NCBI GenBank assembly: GCA_039707655.1
Contig: CM077668.1
Location: forward strand, 397,323,630 to 397,387,629
Source of the DNA: Elymus sibiricus
Taxonomy: Eukaryota; Streptophyta; Magnoliopsida; Poales; Poaceae
Direction: 5' to 3'
DNA: 64,000 bases
Shown: piece after piece, positions 46,479-58,745 of the stretch
Layout of the letters: the number at the start of each line of letters is the position of its first letter
How positions within the stretch are numbered: position 1 is the stretch's first letter
Notes under the pieces: model-generated
Told to the model about the DNA's origin: nothing
Databases searched by the model: none
The model's input: only the letters and a program-made list of their open reading frames with translations
Program-made: the position numbers and the translations under genes

Positions 46479-47492
46479 ATGTCTCAAGAAAATACAAAAT
46501 TGTGTGATTTTTCCAATACTAATAATAATGATTTTATTAGTACTCCAATTGCTCCTCCCGCCGCTAGTGCGGAGACTTGTGATATTAATGCCGCTTTGCT
46601 AAATCTTGTTATGAAAGAACAATTTTCTGGTAGTCCTAATGAAGATGCTGCATCCCATCTTAATACTTTCCTAGAATTGTGTGATATGCAAAAGAAAAAA
46701 GATGTGGATAATGATATTGTGAAATTAAAATTATTTCCGTTCTCATTGCGGGATCGTGCAAAAATTTGGTTTTCATCTTTACCACGAAATCGTATCGATT
46801 CTTGGGATAGGTGTAAAGATGCTTTTATTACCAGGTATTTTCCTCCCACGAAAATTATTTCCCTAAGAAATCAAATTATGAATTTTAAGCAACCTGATCA
46901 TGAACATGTTGCCCAATCTTGGGAAAGGATGAAATTAATGATAAGAAATTGCCCTACTCATGGCTTAAATTTATGGATGATCATACAAAAAAATTATGCG
47001 GGATTAAATTTTGTCTCTAGAAATCTTTTAGATTCCGCCGTGGGAGGTACTTTTATGGAAATTACTTTGGGAGAAGCTACTAAATTGCTTGATAATATTA
47101 TGGCAAATTATTCACAATGGCATACTGAAAGAGTTCCTACTAGTAAAAAAGTGAATTCTGTTGAAGAAATTAATACTTTGAGTGATAAAGTTGATGCGCT
47201 TATGAAATTGGTTGCTAGCAAAAATGCTCCTATTGATCCTAATGATGTGCCTTTATCTACTTTGATTCAGAAAAATAATGATCCCGTAGATGTGAATTTT
47301 GTCTCGCGAAACAATTTTAATAATAACGCTTATAGAGGTAATTTCAATACTAGACCGTTTCCTGGAAATTCCTCTAATAATTATGGCAATTCCTATGGTA
47401 ATCCTTATAATAATAATAATAGGATGCCCTCTGATCTTGAAAGTAATATTAAAGAATTTATTAATGCTCAAAAGTTTTCAACACTACGATAG
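46479..47492 (+). pseudogene. Athila-like gag of element C
   Basis: I choose ATG 46479 (MSQENTKLCDF) because the upstream open part is leader sequence shared with the untranslated leader of F and G. The protein of about 338 residues carries a retrotransposon gag domain: FSGSPNEDAASHLNTFLELC, then LRDRAKIWFSSLP and FITRYFPPTK near the middle, and the Athila-type LLDSAVGGTFM motif. The C-terminal part is rich in Asn, Arg and Gly. The frame ends at TAG 47490-47492 after a small indel near 47475; the protease frame continues with TTIEEKLSKLDD, so gag and protease were once joined. It would form the particle shell. No zinc knuckle is visible. Confidence 0.85.
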
Positions 47493-47500
47493 AAGAAAAA

Positions 47501-48565
47501 TTGAGTAAACTTGATGATATGTCTAGGAGCATTGATAGAATTATTCATGATGTGGAAAATCTTAAGACTAAAATTTTGCCACCTAAAATTGATATTAATG
47601 AATCAATTAAAGCTTTATATGTCTCCATGGATGAGAGTAAGAAAAGAACCACCATGCTAAGAGCTAAACGAGAATTTTTAGAAAAAGTGATTCCTCTCGA
47701 TTTTTATCGTAGTAATGATGAGGATATACAAATGATTGGTGTTTCATCTATTGATTCTTTGTTTAGCAATATAAAACTTGATGAAAAGGGGACTGAAGAA
47801 GAGTCAACTTTAGCTAGTAGGCGTTCCCATAATTTGGAGGGTGAAAATCTTGATAAGAAAATTGATAAAAGCGGGTTTGAAGAGGTAAAAACTTTAAATA
47901 GCGATGTGCCCACTCTCTTGGATTACAAAGATTTTAAATATGATAATTGTTCTTTGATTGAGTGCATTTCTTTGTTACAATCCATGCTAAATTCACCCAA
48001 CGCTTATGAGCAAAACAAGGCTTTTACTTAACACATCGTAGAAGCAATGATGAAAGCGTTAGAAGAAAAGGTAGAACTAGAAATTTCAATTCCTAGAAAA
48101 TTATATGATGAATGGGAACCCACCATTAAAGTTAAAATTAAAAATTATGAGTGCAATGCTTTATGTGATTTGGGTGCTAGCGTTTCCACAATTCCAAAAT
48201 CTCTATGTGATGTGCTAGGTTTTACCAATATAGATGAATGCTCTCTTAATTTACATCTTGCGGATTCTACTATTAAAAAGCCTTTGGGTAGGATTAATGA
48301 TGTTATTATTCTTGCAAATAGGAACTATGTGCCCGTTGATTTTATTGTACTTGACATTGAATGTAATCCTTCTTGCCCAATAATACTTGGTAGACCGTTC
48401 TTACGAACTATAGGTGTCGTTATTGACATGAAAGAAGGGAATATAAAATTTCAGTTTCCACTAAAAAAGGGTATGGAACATTTCCCTAGGAATAAAATTA
48501 AAGCACCATATGAATCCATTATGAGGGCCACTTATGGAATCAACTTGAAAGATGACAATACTTGA
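47501..48565 (+). pseudogene. Linker and Athila-type protease of element C, one stop
   Basis: The frame continues gag after the frameshift and has one TAA at 48029-48031. The linker contains SNDEDIQMIGVSSIDSLF and SGFEEVKTLNSDVPTLLD; the latter resembles the SGFGEVMTL motif of ORF-X. The protease follows with DLGASVSTIPK (from 48167) and IILGRPFLRTIGVVIDM, typical of Athila aspartic proteases, where the active site reads DLGA. It ends at TGA 48563-48565 followed by the post-ORF hairpin. In a complete Athila, reverse transcriptase would follow; here nothing does. Confidence 0.82.
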
Positions 48566-49222
48566 AACTATGCATTATGCCTAGCTATGGGCATAAAACA
48601 ATAGCGCTTGTTGGGAGGCAACCCAATGAATAAAATAAATTTTTATCTTTTGTTTCTGTTATTTTGTGTTTTCACAATTATGCTACTATTATGATTGTGT
48701 TTTTGTGTTTTTAATTAGTGTTTGTGCCAAGTAAAACCTTTAGGATAATTTGGAAGATAGTATAATTGATGCTGTTTGGAAAACAGAAAGTTTTGCATCC
48801 AGTGCTGGAATTTTGGTTCTGTACTGGAGCGTCAGAAAAATCTGAAATTATTACACAGTATTGTTATATGAATTACCCACGTTGTCCTAATTTCTCAGAA
48901 TATTTGGAGTTACAGAAGTATAGATTTTAAATAGATTTCTACAGACTGTTCTGTTTTTGACAGATTCTGTTTTTGATGCACTACTTGCTTTGTTGATGAA
49001 ACTATGGATTGTATCGGGTGGTATAAGCCATGGAAAAGTTAGAATACAGTAGGTATAATGCAAAAATAAAATATGAATGGGTTTTCAACAGTACTTAAAG
49101 TAGTGATTTATTTTGTTATACTAACGGATCTCACGAAGGTTTTGTTGAGTTTTGTGTGATTGAAGCTTTCAAGTTTTGGGTGAAATCACGATGGATGAAG
49201 GAATAAGGAGTAGCAAGAGCCT

Positions 49223-49309
49223 AAGCTTGGGGATGCCTGAGGCACCCCAAGGTAATATTCAAGGAAGACTCAAGCGTCTAAGCTTGGGGATGCCCCGGAA
49301 GGCATCCCC
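49223..49309 (+). other. GC-rich hairpins with PPT-like strings in element C
   Basis: AAGCTTGGGGATGCC occurs at 49223-49237 and from 49280. The second starts the perfect hairpin GGGGATGCC-CCGGAA-GGCATCCCC (49286-49309); the first pairs CTTGGGG with CCCCAAG around TGAGG. Confidence 0.75.
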
Positions 49310-49499
49310 TCTTTCTTCTACCAACCATCGGTAATTTTACTTGGAGCTATATTTTTATTCGTCACATGATATGTGTTTTACTTGGAGCGTCTTGTATTAT
49401 ATGAGTCTTTGCCTTGTTTGCTTTGTAGTTTGTCACAATCATCCTTGCTGAACACACCTACTTTGAGAGAGCCACACATTCATCATAATTTGTTAGAAT

Positions 49500-49758
49500 A
49501 ATCTATGTGCTTCACTTAAATTTTTTGAGCTAGGCAGTTGCTCTAGTGCTTCACTTAAATCTTTTTGAGCACGGCGGTGGCTATATTTTGAAGAAATAAA
49601 CTCTCATGCTTCAATTATATTATTTTGAGAGTTGATAAGATTAAAATTTTGAAGAAATAAACTCTCATGCTTCACTTATATTATTTTGAGAGTTGATAAG
49701 ATGAAAATTTTGAAGAAATATTTGTACTCTCATGCTTCACTTATATCTTTTTGAGAGT
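49500..49758 (+). repeat. Conserved-loop hairpin array in element C, with 61-bp tandem repeat
   Basis: Five loop copies are present. Stems: 49539-49571 TGCTC / GAGCA; 49599-49633 and 49660-49694 AACTCTCA / TGAGAGTT; 49726-49758 ACTCTCA / TGAGAGT. The third and fourth lie in tandem copies of a 61-bp unit. The first copy (about 49502-49530) has a weak stem. Confidence 0.82.
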
Positions 49759-51086
49759 TGACAATAGTAACGGTAATTTGCACAAGATATGAATTTGGTC
49801 CCAAAGTGATGAATATTCAAGAGGGATATAATAAAAACTTTCATATAGATCATTGGATATGATAAGTGTGATTCCTTGCAATAGTTTTGCGATATGGAGA
49901 TGATGATATGTGAGTCATGTTAGTGAGTAATTGTGATTTAGTAAGAATATTCGTGTTAAGGTTTGTGATTCCCTATGCATGCACATTAAGTCAATAGTTA
50001 TGCAAAGAAATTATATCCTACTTATGGTGCATTATTCGGTGTTAGTTATGTTCAATGCATGTTTATGACCGTTTTCGTTATTTGGTTGGTTGCTTCTCAA
50101 TCTATTTGCTAGCCTTCATTTGTACTAAGCGAAAATACTGCTTGTGCATCCAAACTCTTTAAACCCAAGTTGTGCCAAATGAGTCCACCATATCTACCTA
50201 TATGCGGTGTTTCCATGCCGTTCCAAGTAAATTTGCGTGTGCCAACTCTAATTTTCAAAATAATTTTTTTGTTTTGTGTGTCCGTACCGCTCATGAAGCC
50301 GCAGGGGGTGGCCAATATTTTCCATGCTAGGTGTGTTATTCTCACAATGAGTGTTTATTCACTTGTCATTGCACGAGAGAATGGTTGGTAATAGGGATGC
50401 CCAGTCCCACAATGAAATCAAAAATTAATAACAACAAAATTCCTTGGAAAGTGTTGGTATGGAGGGCACCCGTGGATACGGCTAGCCATGCATGGATTGT
50501 GAAAGAATGGTGGAAAGGAAATAAACTTTACTTTCTGTTTGGGAACCGCCTATGATGTGTCTAGCATGGAAGATATTGGGAATTCTCGGTCGTTTTCGTT
50601 GACAGGAAAAGCATGCCTCTCAAAATATTTTTATCTCTCTAATTTAAGCTTTGAGCTCTGGCACATTTGTAAATCTCTGCTTCCCTCTGCGAAGGGCCTA
50701 TCTATTTACTTTTATGCAATTTTTATTTTGAGTCTCCATCTTCTCTTATAAAGCACCAACTAGAGAGCACTATTGCCATACTTGTGCATTGGATGTAGCT
50801 AATATTGAGTGTGTTTCATGAATGGATCAATGATTGAGCATAATGGGCTAGGGATAACTTTCTTTAGCGTTGATATTTTCAAAGGCATGGTTGCTTGTTA
50901 GTATGCTTGAGTATGTATATCTTCATGTCAAATTATAGACTATTGCTTTGAATCATTCAAGTCCATATGTCCATGCTATAAAAGAAAAGAATATGTGATG
51001 AATATGATAGGCAGCATTCCACATCAAAAATTCTGTTTTTATCATTTACCTACTCGAGGACGAGCAGGAATTAAGCTTGGGGATGC

Positions 51087-52267
51087 TGATACGTCTCCAA
51101 CGTATCTATAATTTCTGATTGTTCCATGCTATTATATTATCAATCTCGGATGTTTTTACATACAGTTACAACAATTATATACCATTTTTTGGGACTAACC
51201 TATTAACTTAGTGCCTAGTGCCAGTTGCTGTTTTCTGCCTATTTTTGGTTTTACAGAAAATCAATACCAAACGAATTCCAAATGCCACGAAACTTTTTGG
51301 AGATTTTTTTCTGGACATAACAAACACTAGAAGCTTCGGGAGGAGGCCAGAAGACCCAGGAGGTGGCCACGAGCCACCAGGGCGCGCCTGGGGGGGCAGG
51401 CGCGTCCTGGTGCCTTGTGGGCCCACCTCTGACCCTTTTGACCTAATTCCACCACCATAAATTCCCAAAAATAGGGAAACCAATAGGGGAGTCCACGAAA
51501 TACTTTTTCCACCACCGCAAGCTTCTGTTCTCGAGAGATCCCATCTGGAGGCCTTCTCCGGTACTCCGCCAGAGGGGGAATCGATCACGGAGGGGCTCTA
51601 CATCAACCTTGCTGCCCTTCCGATGATGCGTGAGTAGTTTACCACAGACCTTCGGGTCCATAGTTAGTAGCTAGATGGCTTCTTCTCTCTTTTTGATCTT
51701 CAATACAATGTTCTCCTCGATGTTCTTGGAGTTCTATCCGATGTAATCACTTTTTGCGGTGTGTTTGTTGGGATCCGATGAATTGTGAGTTTATGATCAG
51801 ATTATCCATGAATATTATTTGAGTCTTCTCTGATCTCTTTTATACATGATTATTATAGCTTCGTATTTATTCTCCGATCTATTGATTTGGTTTGGCCAAC
51901 TAGATTGATTTATCTTGCCATGGGAAGAGGTGCTTTGTAATGGGTTCGATCTTGCGGTGCTCAATCCCAGTGACAGAAAGGGACATGACACGTATGTATC
52001 GTTGCCATTAAGGGTAAAAATATGGGGTTTATTCATGCATGAGTTTACTTTGTCTACATCATGTCATCTTGCTTAAGGCGTTACTCCGTTCTTTATGGAC
52101 TTAATACACTAGATGCATGCTGGATAGCGGTCGATGTGTGGAGTAATAGTAGTAGATGCAGGCAGGAGTCGGTCTACTTGTCTCGGACATGATGCCTATA
52201 TACATGATCATTGCCTTGGATATCGTCATGATTATTTGCTTTTCTATCAATTGCCCAATAGTAATTT
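51087..52267 (+). repeat. 3' LTR of element C, truncated
   Basis: It begins TGATACGTCTCCAACGTATC and follows the 5' LTR up to CAATAGTAATTTGT, then the sequence changes abruptly to ATTCAGAATAGCG. About 385 bp of LTR end is missing from the window. Confidence 0.88.
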
Positions 52268-52733
52268 GTATTCAGAATAGCGTACCGTGTCCTCCTCGCT
52301 CCTTACCTCCTCCTTGATCGATCTCCGGGATCCTGGGTACCTATAGGGTCATTGAACGAGAAAGATACAAGACACAACTTTGTTGCAATTGTACATATAC
52401 ATGATGTTAATTATATTGAAAGTCACTCTGTCGATCCCTTGTGCAAATACATCGGGTTGCAAGGCTATGCCTCAACCCATTGCCTTACCAAATTAATCAC
52501 ACATGACGATCATATCGCAAGAGTAAATCATCGAAGAAGACATAAAAAAAGAATGCTTTATTGACAATATGTCTACAATGGTTGCTAATATGATACATGA
52601 TTACAAGTATGGCTAACTTGGAGAGGAGTTGCTGCGGTGATGGTGATGGTGATGGCGGTGACTATGGAGATGAGATGGGAAATGATGGCGGCTAGGGTTG
52701 GAAGATGGCTAGATTTTGTATTTCTATTGTTTC
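52268..52733. other. Unassigned 466-bp stretch
   Basis: It lies between the broken LTR of C and a copia LTR start. It contains a GGTGAT triplet run (52637-52660) and on the minus strand CCCTAGCCGCCATC, which looks like a grass gene leader. I recognise no gene or element. Confidence 0.4.
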
Positions 52734-53902
52734 TGTAGGAGATATGCCCTAGAGGCAATAATAAATGTTATTATTTATCCCCATGTTCCTAATTAAGTTT
52801 ATGTTCCATGCTATAACTGCTATGGTTCCCGAGCCCGTATATCCATAAAGGCTCTGAGGGAAACCCATGTGCACGTGTGGAATAATAAACGGTAAAAAGT
52901 ATTCCTAGTCAAGCCTCTAAGACTGGCTCAAGTGTTGCGTGATGATCACGTTTTCCTGATCATGAGCATGTCTATGCCGGCAATTTTGAGGGCACAATGT
53001 TAGAAGAACATTTGTGTTGAATCGACCCGAATTGATGTTATGCTATGAGATACATTCGTCACAAGTTAATGGTTAATAACACAGAGAAAGTTAACGTTTG
53101 CATAATTCCTTAGACCATGAGAGTATCGAGTTCCTTCATGCTTGATTCATGAACTTTGGGGTTTGTTAAACGTCATCCGTAACTGGGTGGCTATTACGAC
53201 GGCTTACGAGTTCATGGGAAAGTATGACAAGGGACTTGATAGCTCAAGATTGGGATTTGCTCCTCCGACGATGGAGAGATATTCTTTGGGCCCTCTCGCT
53301 GTTACGGTATCCATCATCGTCTGGCCAGACTATCGGGGCCGGATTTTCGGGTCTTAAAATCCCAGAAACAACCCCTCCATCACCAGCCCCAAGATCATTT
53401 TTACTGGTGGACACGTCCTTGATACAGAATTCCAAGCAGTTACAAGAATTGAATATAAGACCATAAAGGTCTGATGATACAACAATGATTTCTAATAGTG
53501 GATGGCGAAAGCGAGTAGCGGATTTCCAATTCTGGTGGAAGCTCCAATCCCACAGGAATGGCTGACCGGGATAATTCCTATCTCGCGTGGCTGCTATCTT
53601 AGGCTCCTAGTCCGCGTGGACGTAGTTGCAGTACTCCTCGTCGAAATCCTGACCTGGCCAATTAAATAGCTAGGGACAAGCCAGTGAGTACATTTGAATG
53701 TACTCGCAAACATTATGAACAAAAGATATACCGAATGCATATGTTCATGATGGATTAAATTATATGCATATGCTGACCAAAAATTAAAGCATGGCATGAT
53801 AAATATTAATACGGTGCAGAGGAATAAATATACTATTTTAGTAATAAACCAAGAAAATTAAATGGAACATCGGGCGCTGAACCACCCGAGGAATTCCGAG
53901 AA

Positions 53903-54147
53903 AAATGCCAAACGGGTGTCTGAAAGCGACGCCTCGAGAGGTCTTGAAAAGAAATGCCAAACGGGTGTCTGAAAGCAACGCCTCGAGAGGTCTTGAAAAG
54001 AAATGCCAAACGGGTGTCTAAAAGCGACGCCTCGAGAGGTCTTGAAAATAAATGCCAAACGGGTGTCTGAAAGCGACGCCTCGAGAGGTCTTGAAAAGAA
54101 ATGCCAAACGGGTGACTGAAAGCGACGCCTCGAGAGGTCTTGAAAAG
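53903..54147 (-). repeat. Five tandem copies of a 49-bp unit
   Basis: Copies start at 53903, 53952, 54001, 54050 and 54099, each AAATGCCAAACGGGTGTCTG followed by AAAGCGACGCCTCGAGAGG and TCTTGAAAAG. Differences are single bases. Because 49 is not a multiple of three, the minus strand reads through the array in rotating frames. Confidence 0.95.
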
Positions 54148-54150
54148 AAG

Positions 54151-54351
54151 TGAGTATCCAGGTGGACTAGCCATCCCAAGTGATACTCAGAAAAGAAAAT
54201 AAAACTGGGTATCCAGGTGGAATAGCCATCCCAAGTGATACCCAGAAAAATAGAAATGAGTACCCAGGTGGACTAGCCATCCCAAGTGATACCCAGAAAA
54301 GAAAATAAAACTGAGTATCCAGGTGGACTAGCCATCCCAAGTGATACTCAG
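54151..54351 (-). repeat. Four tandem hairpin units
   Basis: Units start at 54151, 54206, 54257 and 54312. Unit 1 pairs TGAGTATC / GATACTCA, unit 2 CTGGGTATC / GATACCCAG, unit 4 CTGAGTATC / GATACTCAG, all around CAGGTGGACTAGCCATCCCA. Unit 3 has mismatched arms. Confidence 0.85.
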
Positions 54352-57300
54352 GGTTGCACATAGAAGAAAAAGGGTTAGTCCACAATAATATTCAGGTTAA
54401 CAACAATATTCATGCTGGCATCAGTGGTGATAATAATTATCCTGCAAAAATGGATCATGCTCAATTTTATTTATTTCCTCCGAAGACCGACACTAAGACC
54501 GACACTTGACCAACCCAGACTGTAGTCCTTAATCGCGGACACGGTTATTCGAATAGGTATAACTCTGCAGAGGTTGTACTCTTTACCCACGTGTATAGGA
54601 TTTCTTTAGCCAACACCGAGCCGCTGACTAATTCCCATTACGGTCTTTGGGTTGCAAACACACCTGACCAGCACACACCAGATTAACTTTCCGGATGCCA
54701 GGAATCACCCAGAGCATCGTTCAAGAAAAACTCTAAGACGGGGAGACCATCATCTTGAATAGCATGGGATCACTATTTACAACGCGCGGATTACAAGGGG
54801 TGCCCCCCTCTCGGCCCAGCCGGATACACCCATGCCCCCTGACCAGGTGACATGCCTACCAGAGGCCTCTGGTATCTTTCACCATGGCCTCTCTGTACGG
54901 TGTGTGCACGGAAAGGGGTTATCAACTTACTAAACCATACCCTACCTGTGGCAGGGACAACTGGCAGCACGGTTCAAGTATGGGGGTTACCAGAACAAGA
55001 CTCGATCTACGGTCGACTCAGGAGGTTTAAGTTTTCCTGCAGTGGTTAGCACAATATATTTCCTTGGTAGTACCCAACAGGGTCACCGCCTGGCATGTCC
55101 CAACATACCCTCACTGATCATTCTCGTCACAACAAGATTTTAGTCTCACGATCACTTTTCTCGTGACTGATTCTTTCCTGCAATTTAGTCTGGACCAACA
55201 TATGCATATGTGACATGTGAAAATAACCATACTCACTCATACTTCATGATTAAATGAAGATAAAGTATTACCAAGGGATCATGCATGCATAACTAGCAAT
55301 ATGCAAATTTCATTTGAAATCAACATGTGCATGATTCAATTATTCTTGCAACAAACAACTATGCATTCACCATATCAAGTGTTCAAGATGCTTACCTTGA
55401 TCATGCAGAATGATTGGGTGCACTCCAAAAGTTTTGAAAATTCTCTTCCCTCCATTTTCCTATTTTCAAAAATATTGAAATTACCACATAAAGTCAAAAC
55501 AGTACAAAAAAGTTGTTTGGAAAATTTCCAAATAAATTCTAAAATAAACTAGATGAAAAATGAGGAATATCAGAAAAGGAATCAAATGATTTGGAGTTCA
55601 TATGATTTTCTTAGGGAATTTCTAAGCTGAAATAAAATGAAGAAATGGACTACTTAATGGATCCAACAGAAACCAAGCTTAGGAAAAATGTTCACCCTAG
55701 CTGGATTAATAGGGCATGAATTTAGGTGTATGGAGAAATTTGAATCATCAAATTTGGTTTTGAAATGACTATTGTCGAATTATTTGAAATTTTTGCTGGA
55801 AAAGAAAAAGAGGAAAGGCTGGATCTGGTAAGCAGAGATGCGCCCTGGGCGTAGCTTAGCCCCGTCATGCCACTGGGCCGGCGCAGCCGTTCGGCCGTGC
55901 GGGAGGGCTGACGACGTAGAAGACGTATTCATGGAATATGTTTCCTCCATGCGAAGATGGCTTTGGAAAACCCGTCTCCACTTACAACAGAGCGCGGTGA
56001 TGTGGGAGTCACTGACAGTGGGGCCCGCCTGTCGGGTTTGACCCTGGTCAAGGTCAACCATGCGGGAACAGGAGAGGGCTCTGCCGGCGGCGATTGCCGG
56101 CGAACCGCGGCGTCCCTCAGGGTTCTGAGCACATGTGCGGAACCATGAGACCGAGGCGATCCTCTGGGTACCCGTCGTGGTCGCCGGGGAGCACGGGGTC
56201 GTCGGCGGCGAGCTCATCCGAGGAGCTCCGGCGGAGGTGGAAGAGGGCTTTTGCCCCTGAGCTTGCTCCGGTGGAATTAGCGAGCGGAAAGGATCGGCGG
56301 GTGCTCCAGGAGACTAGTGGTGAAGAGATTGGGGAAGGGGAGGCTCAGGTGGCACCGGAATCACCAAGAAGATGGCGGCGGTAGAAGCTGCCGAAGACGA
56401 GGGAGACGGCCATCTCTGGTCGTTCTAGCTACTCAGGGAGGTCTATAGAGGGTGAGGAGAGGCTGCCGTGTAGAGAGGCGAGCTCGAGGTGGCTTTTATA
56501 GCGCGGGCGAGGCGGCTCCGTGGCCTCCAGAGGACGGCTCGTCAGCGGGTGGCCATTACGGCGCCGGAAAGGTGGTTGTGGTCAAGGGTCGTGGTCGGCA
56601 TGACCGTTACGCGGTCGGCGAGCTGCGGATGAGGTTGGGCCGTTGGCAATTAAGGCAATGCGGCTCTGGCAGAGACGTGGTGGGGCGGGACTCGTCGGGC
56701 GGCGTTTTCGGTCGTCGTGGACGGCGGTGGCCGGCGTCAGCGGCCAGGGGAGAGTGTTGGCAAGGCTGGTGGGTTGATGGCGACGCCGTCTGGGTAGCTG
56801 TGGGGGTCGGGGAGGCAGCAGGGAGGGCAGCGCGGGGCGGTGCCGACGCCTGCAATCGTGGCGCTCTGGACACGCTCCGTGCATGCACGCTAAGTGCTTG
56901 ACAAAATGCCATAGCGGCTACAGTGATCCAATCAAGCTGATATTTGGCAGGATGATGCTCCTAGAGATTCTAGAGATCATGGACATGATGGTGTGGCCAA
57001 ATGACCAAGTGTTCAATGCAGTTTAGGAAGAGGCAAAATTCCTGTTATGCACACAAGGTGCTTGACAGAATGCCAAGGTGTCCTAGGCATTTTTGTTAGC
57101 TATGAAAATTAGCAGGATGTTGTCTCACTGGATAATAGAGATTGTGGTGGAGTTAGTTTGGCAAAAAGAGAAACTTGTTAGTGCAAGTTTTGGAGAAATT
57201 CAGTTCTGGACCCAAACTTGGAGGATTTATTTGGTGGGCTTCCAAGCTGCAAATGGAGTTGATCTTTTGGAATTAAGGGTTTGGCTGGAAGGACCATAAG

Positions 57301-58745
57301 GTGGAATAATTTCAGAATTTTTGGAGCAAGGAAAATTAGGGTTGTAGATACAACCTAGGAATGAGACAAAATTGAAAAGAGGATGTTTTGCTCAAAATTT
57401 TCAAAAACCAAGTTGGGTTTTTGCATAAAAGTGATCTATAGGTCATATGACCCCTCATAATTTTTGTGGAATTTTAAAAGAATTATTTAAAATAGTTGTA
57501 GTGCAATAGAAGTATTTCAAAGATTGAAAATGCTATTAAAATGATTATCTTGGGCAAAATTTTATTATGAAAATATTTCCTATTGTTATTTAAAATATAA
57601 ATGAAATGATTTAAGAAAACTACCAAAGCCCACAATATTTTCCAGATAATATTCTATGGAGGGAAGAATTTTGGAAAACAGAAAACAGAAAAGATTCTGA
57701 AATTAATAAAAGACCTAGTATAATTCAAAATTTTATTTCTGGCCAAATTTTACTTAATAAAAATATGGTTAATTTTTTGGGGTGTTACACAGACACATTG
57801 TGATTTGATCACAGGGATATCGGAACACGGGAATGAGAAAAAAAGAACAAAACCGGTAACGAGGTAACTGGCATAGTGGACAAGTGTTGATCCACGGGGA
57901 TGCCGATAAATCTCACCTCGGGTATTTGTAACATATCGCGAAGCAACAGGAATAGCACACGGCAACTGGAGGTTCACTCGAATATTTATTCGTGTGGGTA
58001 TAGGGGTCAATATGGGTGTCCACGGCTCCGATGTTGATCATTGATCGGAAAGTGTTCCGGTCATGTCTATACTTCACCGAACCTATAGGGTCACACGCTT
58101 AAGGGTCATCTATCTGCTGAATGCCAGACAGGGAGTCTGAGAGAAAGTCACCGGAAAAGTTTCGGAGACAACGGAAGAGTTCCGCAGAGAGAACACCGGA
58201 AGAGTTTCGGTAAAACTGAAAAGTTGTTTTGGGGTATACCATTAAGTCAAATTGGTTTCGGCACACGCCTGGAAATTCTTGGAGGGTGCTAGAATTGTTC
58301 TTGGAACTTCTGGGATTTTTCCGGAGAAGAAACCCAGAAATGTTCCGGAGCTGCCGGAACCGCTTTGGTTGCTTTTCGCAGATGAAAATCACTAATCCGG
58401 AATTGTTTCGGAACGCGTCCAAAATTATTTTAGTGGGTACTGGAAATGTTTTAAGACCTACAGAAATATTTTCGGATTTAACGGTCGCGGAAAAATGTTT
58501 CCATGAATAGTGAAAATCACTTTATGGTTACTTTATGGAAAGCCACATTTTTGGGCTTTGTCCCAAAATATCTTAGGGATGACATGGATGGATGAGAGCC
58601 CCTCATGGGGGGCCACTTGTGGTGGCCGGCCAAGGCAGGAGATCCTCCATGGAGCTCCTCTAGCCTTCACATTATGCCCTTCTTGAAACTCCATGTGATG
58701 GGTTTTTTGGGTATTCCAAGTGCCACCCTACCCCTTGGGTTTTCC

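Larger units (their letters stand above)
48566..51086 (+). other. Element C 3' non-coding region with PPT
   Basis: It starts with TTATGCCTAGCTATGGGCAT (hairpin) and GCGCTTGTTGGGAGGCAACC (48603-48622). GC-rich hairpins lie at 49223-49309 and the hairpin array at 49500-49758. The segment 50110-50420 resembles A and B and not F and G. The PPT AAGCTTGGGGATGC is 51073-51086. No recognisable gene. Confidence 0.8.
44702..52267 (+). mobile_element. Element C: Athila-like non-autonomous element with gag/protease, 3' LTR truncated
   Basis: The order is 5' LTR (44702-46266), PBS (46278-46295), gag (46479-47492), protease (47501-48565), non-coding 3' region, PPT (51073-51086) and 3' LTR (51087-52267). 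The 3' LTR stops at the place that corresponds to about 45881 in the 5' LTR. No reverse transcriptase or integrase lies between protease and PPT; the 2.5-kb region there is the same non-coding module as in F and G. Confidence 0.9.
53331..57788 (-). repeat. Solo LTR of a long-LTR gypsy element (4458 bp)
   Basis: On the minus strand it starts TGTAACACCCCAAAAAATTA and ends GGCCCCGATA, between TSD copies CAGAC (53326-53330 and 57789-57793). Layout resembles the D and E LTRs: AT-rich start, GC-rich block, then segments such as ATTCGAATAACCGTG and a GAGTACATT...GTACTCAC pair. There is no PBS or internal domain, so it is a solo LTR. It carries two tandem repeat arrays. Open frames at 56452-56901 and nearby are GC-rich chance frames. 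Confidence 0.75.

Noticed and set aside
53903..54351. CRISPR-like array
   Set aside because: These are head-to-tail tandem repeats without unique spacers, inside an LTR of a plant genome.
56452..56901. 149-codon frame in the solo LTR
   Set aside because: It lies in the GC-rich LTR block, has frames open on both strands, and shows no domain.
53331..57788. A complete element and not a solo LTR
   Set aside because: No PBS, PPT or internal coding is visible and no second LTR copy lies inside; the 5-bp TSD flanks one LTR-like unit.
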